64,000 nt of DNA. Source: Bursaphelenchus xylophilus (taxonomy: Eukaryota > Nematoda > Chromadorea > Rhabditida > Aphelenchoididae). The translations under genes and the position numbers were made by a program. The notes beneath the pieces were generated by a model. The model saw nothing but the letters and a program-made list of their open reading frames with translations. It did no database searches and had not been told where the DNA came from. The stretch covers positions 10,101,501 through 10,165,500 of the forward strand of contig CAJFCV020000005.1 of assembly GCA_904066235.2 (NCBI GenBank), in the 5' to 3' direction. This document shows positions 56,481 to 64,000 of the stretch, piece by piece; position 1 is the stretch's first letter; each line of letters begins with the position of its first letter.

Positions 56481-59116
56481 ATGGACGACCTAAACCCCAA
56501 GTACCCAGCAATTTTGTTGGCGACGTTTGCCGCCTTCGGCATTTTCGGCAATTTGAATATTCTTGCGGCCACTTTGAGGAGAAGGTAAGGAAGTCATCTC
56601 GGAGTGTTGTATTTTTTGCCTGTTTTTCTCTCAGTCTGTCCGGAAAATAATGAGCTTCTGTCGCATCGAAAGTCGCATCGCCGCCGAGAAAATAAATTGA
56701 GGTTTTCACTTCAGCGACGGGCGAAGCGACATTGTGCTCACTGGTTTCCCGACAGACTGATAATCCTAGCGACATAAAGCCTCACATTTATCAGTCTGTC
56801 GCAAAAATAACGGCAGATGGTGCAGCAAAATGTCTCGCCTTGCCGCTATCGCGCAACAAATCTCCAGCCGCGGCTTGTCGTCGCAAAGCGATGATGAGCG
56901 ATTCCAAGGCGCGACGACCCGCCGTTATTTTCCCGACAGACTGATATCGCGGATGTCGCACGCGAAAATTTGAGTGAGCTCGGGCGAAAGTGCCTGGCGA
57001 GCAATCGCTACGGCTAAACAGGCAGTAAAGAAAAAACTCACTGTGAAAAAGTGTCAGGACTTTATGTAGTGGAGAGTAGTTCGCCCGAAAGTCGTCTGCG
57101 ACATTCAAAACAAAACTTTTCTTTTCACTGTGCAATTCTTTGCTTTTTGCAACGTGCAACTGGCTTTTTAAGATGTCGGTCGCACCCTGACCTTTTTGCA
57201 CAGTGCTTATCGCCAAAACTCACTCCAGCGACTTTCCGGACCGATTAGTACATAGATTTTGTCTTTTCAGCTCGCTCCGAACCACCTGCAACTGCCTCAT
57301 TGCGATTGCTGCAGCCATGGACATTGCTCACGTCTTCAGTCAGCATCTGATGACATTTTTCGTCTTCTCCGGAAAACACCCAACCTTGGAACGATGCTTC
57401 GTCGTCCAGTTTCTGCCCATGATTGGATGCAATGCTGGGGAAATATTGATGTTCCTGACCAGTTTGGATCGACTGTATTGCGTCGCGAAACCCATTGCGT
57501 AAGTTGAATTACGTATGCTGATGTTTGCCGTGTTTATATTATAAAACTTTGGGTTCGATGAATTAAAGGAAAAAAGGCCAAATTCGATTTAAAACGGATT
57601 TAAAATTTGCTGGAAGTCAATTATGTTTTAAGGAAATTATGTGGGCTTTGATTCTTTCACAATTGTGTTCAGAGTTCTGCAACGTGTTTTACAACGAGTT
57701 CTATAAATGATTTTGTTGCCCTATTTGGCCAGAAAAGTCATAAGCCATAAAAAGTCATAGGCACTGCAAGGTGGCTATGCATGACAAACAAAACATGGCA
57801 CTAATATCAGTTTGTTGGGAAAATAATGTGCACTCTGTTGCATCGAAAATCGCATGGCCGCTGAAAAAATTTGTTGTGTCGCGGGGAAAATCAAGCTTCC
57901 TTTCACTTCAATCGGTAGGTGATGCGACAGAGTGCTCATTATTTCCCGACAGACTAATAATCTCTGCAGTTTTATCGCGCGGCATAAGTGGCAATTGCCC
58001 TTTTTAGAAAAATATCTTTGCCTTGTCCAAAGCGCACATTGCGACAGGACTTTCTCGCCGTGAAAAATCTTTATGGCCTACCTAAATAGTAGTATCAGTC
58101 TGTCGGGAAAATAATGGGTGTTTGTCACACCTTTTTGTCCATCATCGTTGCCCCGGCTTGAAATTTGGTGCGCGGCGGCGAAGAGGCGAGACATTTTTCT
58201 GCGACAAATCCTCATTATTTTCCCAACAGACTGATGGCATCGGGCTGTCGGGAAAATAATGAAAACTATGACGGTTCGCCGATCGAAGTAAAAGGCAATT
58301 TAATTTTACCCCGACAAAGTTCATTTTCTTTATATGCCACAGAGAGTCCATTATTTTCCCGATTTTACTTATACATAGTACACATTAACACACAGTAAAT
58401 GAGTGCAAACGTTGCAGATACCAAAAGATACCCAGAGCTGTTGAAGTCTCACTCTGTGCCGTCATTTCCCTCGCCTTCTCCCTTTGGCTAAACCTCGAGG
58501 CCTACCAGAGTTTACAGCCCATCAAAGATCAGGACACACTTTGTAGTGTCGCCTCCAGTTTTACGGGCCGAGCGCAGAACTTATTCACAGCTGCAAATGG
58601 GGTTCTAAATTTGCTCACACTGCTGAATTATTGCGCCATTTGGATTGTCGTGAAGCGGATAACAAGACAAAGATCTTCAAGTTTGTTGCGATCCATTGCG
58701 GCGGTTGCATTTTGCGTTGTTGGAGGATGGCTGTTAACATTTGGAATGCTGGCCGGCTGTGTGGTGTCTGGAATGGACATACAAGAGGCGCTACTTCTAT
58801 ACCTCGGACTGCCCGTTAACTTGTCGGTATCGTTGAATTACCCCATCTACTTTGTAATGAGGTAAGCCTATTTACTGGCAATTTACATAGAGCGCCGCCC
58901 GAGGCAATTTGTTTTTCTTGCGTAATAACACTAATTTCAACGTTTTTTAGCACCCAATATCGGCATGCTTTCAAGCAACAACTAAAGATTCTGAGTTTCG
59001 GCAGAATGTACAAGGACATCGGCGCGGACTCCACAAACGTTGCAAGCGCGACAAAAACAACAAAAACGCATCGGATTGGGAACAAACAGCCATTCAGTTC
59101 AACGGCAGGATTGTAA
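56481..59116 (+). CDS. SRSX-like chemoreceptor GPCR 6
   Basis: Exons: 56481-56584, 57271-57498, 58418-58861, 58951-59116; 313 residues. TM1 FGIFGNLNILAATLRRR; exon 2 SSLRTTCNCLIAIAAAMDIA, HPTLERCFVVQFLPMIGCNA and LTSLDRLYCVAKPIA; exon 3 VSLCAVISLAFSLWLNLEAY, NYCAIWIVVKRITR and LRSIAAVAFCVVGGWLLTF. It starts MDDLNPKYPAILLA like GPCR 3. Introns 1 and 2 (686 and 919 bp) are filled by five family 1 MITEs and a split family 4 element. It converges with the receptor on the minus strand; the stops are 222 bp apart, and AATAAA signals for both lie near 59228-59244. Confidence 0.9.
56631..56760. mobile_element. MITE family 1B in GPCR 6 intron 1
   Basis: TCAGTCTGTCCGGAAAATAA...GTTTCCCGACAGACTGA, followed by TA. 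Confidence 0.84.
56765..57072. mobile_element. MITE family 4, split by a 1A element
   Basis: Left CTAGCGACATAAAGCCTCAC and right GTGTCAGGACTTTATGTAG are separated by a complete 1A copy. Confidence 0.7.
56791..56944. mobile_element. MITE family 1A nested in family 4
   Basis: TCAGTCTGTCGCAAAAATAA...TTATTTTCCCGACAGACTGA with TA on both sides. Confidence 0.86.
57073..57250. repeat. Family 5 copy, left end decayed
   Basis: CACTGTGCAATTCTTTGC, GGTCGCACCCTGACC and CTCACTCCAGCGACTTTCCG then GACCGATTAGT. Confidence 0.6.
57807..57956. mobile_element. MITE family 1B in GPCR 6 intron 2
   Basis: TCAGTTTGTTGGGAAAATAA...GCTCATTATTTCCCGACAGA plus CTAATA. Confidence 0.84.
58095..58235. mobile_element. MITE family 1A in GPCR 6 intron 2
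   Basis: TCAGTCTGTCGGGAAAATAA...TCATTATTTTCCCAACAGAC, then TGA. Confidence 0.86.
58240..58364. mobile_element. MITE family 1B in GPCR 6 intron 2
   Basis: Left GGGCTGTCGGGAAAATAATG, B core GATCGAAGTAAAAGGC; right end TCCATTATTTTCCCGATTTT is decayed. Confidence 0.75.
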
Positions 59117-59337
59117 TATTAGTATTTTCATAAAGTGCATGTACATTTTTCGCGACCCTCACCGTTCACAAAAAACCCATTTTATCAAATTGAATCAAGA
59201 TCCGTGCTAGAAAAGTCATCATTTCGCAATAAATAATTTTATTAAAAGTCGTCAAAAATCGACAAAAAACTAACATTTTCTATACATAATCACTTGAGTA
59301 TCAAGAACCGAGATCTTTGGAGTGCCAGTCAAATCCC

Positions 59338-62300
59338 TCACAAGTATTCGTCGCCACTGTCCGGCGAGCACAACTGAGGAATCTGATTCTTGTAGACAAT
59401 GCAATCCTCGAAAGCCATCTCCCGCGAATGCCCGCTAACTTTTGAGTCGGTGGTTGTCGAATTGATCTGCATACAAACCGTATTCCTTCGGCCTTCGGCG
59501 TCGTAGAAGAGGCTGGATTTTCGACGAACTTCCGTGGAAGGGACTTCTTTTTGTTCGCTGACATTGCTTAAAACGAGTTAAGTTTACATGGGAAAAGGTT
59601 TCAAATGCGACGTTCAGATTTGCTTTTAAATTTACATATACAGTAGTTGACAGCGAATTGTCAATTTTTTTATTTCGTGTGTAACTTCACTCAGACTCAA
59701 CAGAATTTGATGAGACTAAGAGCGTTTAAGAAGCTGGGAGACACGCTTTAACCTTATGAAATTGTTTTATTTCATATCGGCCACAGGCGTGGTAAAAATT
59801 TTAAAACAAATTTTTTTGGGGGACAACGAATTGTCAATTTTTACATTTTGAGGCATAAGATCTCAATAAACCAGCATATAAAGACTATAACGGAGAGTAA
59901 TCAGTTGCCAGCAATCATAGAACAGCATACAACGGGTTTCAGCCATAAGTATAATCTCCTTCGCTTCCTATAGGTCGGGCACTTGGGGGTGGACCATGTA
60001 CAATATAATGTCAGCCTGGGGGCTTCCTAGGCCGAAATTATCTTATATTCCGGTTTTTTATGGGCGGTTACATCTTACTACGCTAGGGCAAGTCAAAAAA
60101 TTACACCTAACGGGTTACACTTGCGCCTTGTTACCTCGAATATGTTAATCATGGCCTTTCATACTGTTGGTCAGAGTATCAAAAATCAAAAAATGTCGCG
60201 CATGAAGATCGTTGGAGAAACCTTCTATATTTGAAAACAAACTACACTAAAAGACAAATATTCAGTGCATTTAACATGTCAGTACCAGCACTCATGGAAG
60301 AGGTATGCAGAGGGAAATATTTGGATTTACATGAATTTTTACGTCGGGTTTGCAACACCCAGAAAAATTCTTATTTCTTCAAGCCTGCAACTTCCAGGAC
60401 ATTTTATTAGCATATTAGAGATTTTTACAAGCATTAAAAATATTAGTTTTAACGTTTAAAAACGCAGAAGACGCGCAATAAAATGATTAATATACTCACC
60501 ACCCTAGTGTGGCACAAGAATTAATTGGACCGTCAGAATCTCACCCGGAAATTTCAGGGCGTCGAGACAGGTAATGAAATAATTTGTAGAATGTCGTTAG
60601 TTTGGCCGTAAAGGAGGATTAAATGAACCTATGCCCCCTGTCGGCAAAAAAATTATCGATTTTTGGGCGAAACACAGAGTTTAAATGACCAAAAATAATA
60701 TTATCTGACGAATTTTTGACCCGTAGCCCCTCCAAGTTGTAATCCGGTGCAAGTTTGTTAAATATATTTAATAATCTTCCATAAAAAACCGGAATATAAG
60801 ATAATTTCGGCCTAGGAAACCCCCAGGCTGACATTATATTGTACATGGTCCACCCCCAAGTGCCCGACCTATAGAAAGCGAAGGAGATTATACTAATGGC
60901 TGAAACCAGTTGTATGCTGTTCTATGATTGCTGGAAACTGATTACTCTCCGTTATAGTCTTTATATGCTGGTTTATTGAGATCTTATGCCTCAAAATGTA
61001 AAAGTTGACAATTCGTTGTCCTCCAAAAAAATTTTTTTTTTAATTTTTACCACGCCTGTGGTCGATATGAAATAAAACAATTTCATAAGGTTGAAGCGTG
61101 TCTCCCAGCCTCTTAAACGCTCTTGGTCTCATCAAATTCTGTTGAGTCTGAGTGAAGTTACACACGAAATAAAAAAATTGACAATTCGCTGTCAACTACT
61201 GTAGGTCAGCTATTACGCATTTATCTATTTATCATTCTGTCAGGAAAATAATGTGGATTTGTCGCGGTAAAATACCTCTCTGGAGCTGCGCACCAAACGT
61301 CCAGCCACAAAGATATGATGGGAGATTCGAAGGCACGAAAAATCCACATATTTTACCCGACGATCTTTCTCGCCAAGAGAGCACATAAAACGCGGAGAGT
61401 GGCCAGAGAGAAAAACACTTTGGGGCCATAGCTTTGCTAATTTTGCGCAGAAAAGAATTATGAAAACATTTTCGCTGTGGTGGGTGCGAAAAAAGCTTTT
61501 GTAGCGCGACTATTAGATCTAAACTTGTGTCATGTTTAACCAAAATCTGAGCGTCGCAGTTGGAGTAATCCCCCTGCTAAATATCATCGTAAATGAACAC
61601 GTTTTTACCTGTTCAACCGCTTTGAATGGATGACCGAAGCGCATGCTGGGATCTTGATCAGAACTCGTCGAATGCACCGACAATTCAGCAAGAACGCCCT
61701 TGAATACTCCGAAGAGGCCATGCAGAAAATAAAAAAGTTGAGGCAATGATTTAGCACTTCCAACGTGTTGGCAATGTTCCGGAACACCTAAAATGTCAAG
61801 AATTTTTTAATCATTTTGTAAATTCTTTACAAGATTCTTGAATTTCAAATAGCAACTCACTTGAAACCCGAATTTATCCTCCATCGTCTCGTTTTGCAGG
61901 ACCATTACGACCATCTGCGGCAGGTTGCCGATGAGATAAATTAGACAAATACACACCATTAGTGCCGTCAGCTTCTTTTCGGTGAAACTCTTCATCACGT
62001 TGCTCATGTCTTTCCGATAGAACCTGAAAGGCGTTTGTTAGGTTTGAACAACGAAATATATTATAGTAATAGTTGCGAAAAATAGTATTTTTTTCGCGGA
62101 AGTTGCGAGAAAAGTGCATATCGCAAGTGAAAAAACGGACAAGCCCAGACTTGCGATCAACTACTTTGCGGGCAGCTAGAAGAGCCACGGAGATACTGAG
62201 TGCATGTCCGGAAATCAGCCAACAATTGCTGTCAACGTAAAATTCAAACGATGATTTTTGGCAATTAGATGTCTTTATTTAAGTTTCTACCCGCATAAAT

Positions 62301-64000
62301 GACTTGAATAGTCACCGTAAGATTAAGTGGCAATTTTTAAACGCTCAGAAACCTCTTGGAAACCAACTCCCATAACTTTGGAAGCGGTGGATGTACTCAA
62401 ATGAAATTATTCAAATTCGCATACTTATAAGTACAAGGAAGTTGGCAATACGAGATTTCTATCATAATAACATGATAGAATAAGTACTAACAATAAGTAG
62501 ATTACGATAATTGTAAACGTCGGCTGCCTGCAACGTGCTGCGACGCCATGCCGGTAACTTTTTGAAATCGTCAAAAAGTTTTTAAAAAAGTTGTAATCCC
62601 ATTCTTGGTGTAATTTGACAAAACCCGACGACAATTTTGTAAAAGCTTCCGTCAGCTCTCTTCACATCCTCACCTTTGCTTCTCCTTGACCGGCGTCCCA
62701 ATGACATCCGCCGAGTCGGCTCCACTCGTCCGCTTGATCAGCATTCTGCGGTTCCGCTTTGCCATCTGCAGACTCCTTGCAATGATTGTGTTCAGCACCA
62801 CCAACAGGATGACACATGTGAAGCGCACTGTCTCGCGGAACATTTTGTAGTAACTGAACAGTGTCCACCACGGTTCTCTAAAAAACGTAGAATGTTGGTT
62901 CAAGTATTTTACATTTAAATTCAATTTTCATTGCAAGTTTGGAAATGCTGTTTACAAATTGGGTATCAGTCTGTCGGGAAAATAATGAGGACTTGTCGCA
63001 GAAAAATGTCTCGCCTCGTCGGGGCCGCGTATCAAATCTCAAGTTGCGGCAGCCGTCGCAAAGCAATGATTGACGGCTTCAAGCTGCGACAAGTCCACAT
63101 TATTTTCCCGACAGACTGATAATGCTTTTTTTGGCATGTTTTGAACCTCTTCCGGATGTATGGTCTAATTGCTTTCGTCTTTGTCACTGAATTTAAAACA
63201 TGCGTTCCATTCTTTTCTGGTCTATTGAATTTCACTTTATATGTGTTTATAATGTACCCATAGTTGGTAAACAACCAATTTATGGTCATCTTACATTACG
63301 TTAGAGTCAAATTTGTCAGAAAATTTAAATTTATCCACCTAAAACATGACAAAAAAGAAAAAAAAATTTAGCGAGCACTTGAAACTCTTTTTTTCCGACC
63401 AACTAATAGAATGTTTATATAATATATTATATAATGCTGTCCGAAAAAGGCCTAACGTTACGATTTTTTTCTCGCTCAAACAAAGCCTTAATTGAATTAT
63501 ATTCCCTAGCCGAATCGCACGGATATTTCTTTACTTTATGTTTCGGAAACGTTATAGCCTGAGGTCATTTATAATTCGAAGGAAAAAATCTCATTTTCCG
63601 ATCTTTTGTTTTAGCGGTTAAATTAGTTTAAAGTTCTGAAAGCTCTCCGAGTTTCGCGTGCCCTCTCGGTCGCAAAGATCGTTGAATATCTCGGCAGCGG
63701 CTGTAAAGCGCGAGCTAAAACTTTCAAGAATTGATCTGTAGCCTGTGCACAACGTGTGTGCAAAATTTATAGAAAATATGAGCATCACATTTGAGGTAGA
63801 TTTTCCTTGCTAATCTAATATATTTACATAGCAAAATTAGATGCGAAATCCTCCAAAAATCTAGTAAATTGGAATTGCAAGCACAATTAAATCAGCTTAC
63901 ATGCAGAGGAGACGTTGATTGTTCCCCTTGATAATCCGCCCATTCACGAACTTGGCCGTATTCTGCAACGCCATCGGGCAGTGTAATAGGATTGCGATTA
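59338..64000 (-). CDS. Rhodopsin-class (peptide-type) GPCR, 5' part beyond right edge
   Basis: Exons (minus): 64000-63901 (partial), 62877-62674, 62023-61861, 61787-61609, 59557-59338; phases agree at all four joins. The first visible exon ends TM4 and starts loop 2 (LLHCPMALQNTAKFVNGR). Exon b holds TM5 (VRFTCVILLVVLNTIIARSL) and a basic loop 3; exon c holds TM6 (LTALMVCICLIYLIGNLPQM); exon d holds TM7 (LNHCLNFFIFCMASSEY) in place of NPxxY. The last exon is a serine/threonine-rich tail ending CSPDSGDEYL. It is unlike the SRSX cluster. The pattern suits FMRFamide/myosuppressin-type peptide receptors of invertebrates, but I cannot fix the subfamily. The last intron (2.05 kb) contains a whole foldback transposon and other repeats. 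Confidence 0.87.
59641..61201. mobile_element. 1.56-kb foldback element with arms of about 425 bp, TSD TA
   Basis: Begins CAGTAGTTGACAGCGAATTG and ends with its complement; TA flanks both ends. Arms run about 59641-60064 and 60777-61201 with only scattered mismatches. CAGT ends, TA duplications and long arms recall Tc3-like elements, whose arms are also over 400 bp. The central 710 bp has one 99-codon open stretch. Confidence 0.88.
60111..60410 (+). other. 99-codon open frame inside the foldback element
   Basis: No ATG at its start. Includes LMEEVCRGKYLDLHEFLRR, which faintly recalls gag-like or DNA-transposon accessory proteins; I make no family call. No transposase catalytic motif is visible. 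Confidence 0.3.
61232..61361. mobile_element. MITE family 1A joined to a family 2 fragment
   Basis: Left TCATTCTGTCAGGAAAATAA. The right end stops at ATCCACATATTTTACCCGAC, where family 2 sequence (to about 61585, ending AATCTGAGCGTCGCAGTTGG) begins. Confidence 0.65.
62966..63119. mobile_element. MITE family 1A, complete, TSD TA
   Basis: 154 bp, TCAGTCTGTCGGGAAAATAA and exact complement, TA on both sides. The best example of family 1A; it lies in an intron of the right-edge GPCR. Confidence 0.92.
63620..63815. repeat. Right half of Tc5-like family 2
   Basis: AGCTCTCCGAGTTTCGCGTG, CTCTCGGTCGCAAAGATCGT, then AGCGCGAGCTAAAACTTTCA and a decayed right end. Confidence 0.6.

Noticed and set aside
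573..63119. CRISPR-like array of regularly recurring palindromes
   Set aside because: The repeats are inverted-end transposons with target duplications scattered through introns of a eukaryote; there is no spacer array.

Overview
The window is nuclear DNA of a nematode. Every gene I can build is a nematode-type, intron-rich gene with TTTCAG-like splice acceptors: divergent nuclear hormone receptors, SRSX-like chemoreceptors, secreted histidine acid phosphatases, Ly6/three-finger proteins and four-TM claudin-like proteins. Several start codons sit a few bases after a splice acceptor, as expected for spliced-leader trans-splicing. I cannot name the species. All gene models were assembled by eye from exon reading frames, splice signals and intron phase; all the complete models close in frame from ATG to stop.

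Layout. 0.3-5.8 kb (minus strand): two tandem nuclear hormone receptor genes, probably one operon, the second cut by the left edge. 15.0-19.0 kb (minus): a third receptor-like gene with the ligand-binding domain but, in the best model, no zinc fingers, only a short basic N-terminus. 7.3-15 kb and 19-25 kb: gene-poor DNA full of transposon remnants. 25.1-35.0 kb (plus): two tandem histidine acid phosphatases. 36.0-59.1 kb (plus): six paralogous SRSX-like receptors, interrupted by two claudin-like paralogues (one per strand) and two Ly6-type genes. 59.3 kb to the right edge (minus): the 3' part of a rhodopsin-class, probably peptide-gated, receptor.

Mobile DNA is the other main content. About 30 short elements with ends TCAGTCTGTCGGGAAAATAA and TA target duplications fall in two subfamilies (1A and 1B), all in introns or between genes. 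Also seen: a Tc5-like MITE family with TNA duplications, one member of which carries a tRNA-Ser-like gene; mariner-like and hairpin MITEs; two near-identical hAT-type elements with perfect 8-bp duplications inside one intron; two solo LTRs; and a 1.56-kb foldback element with arms of about 425 bp inside an intron.

The genes read as a sensory/environmental set: chemoreceptors, a neuropeptide-like receptor, ligand-binding nuclear receptors, and secreted or membrane surface proteins. That is a statement about gene families, not about proven function.
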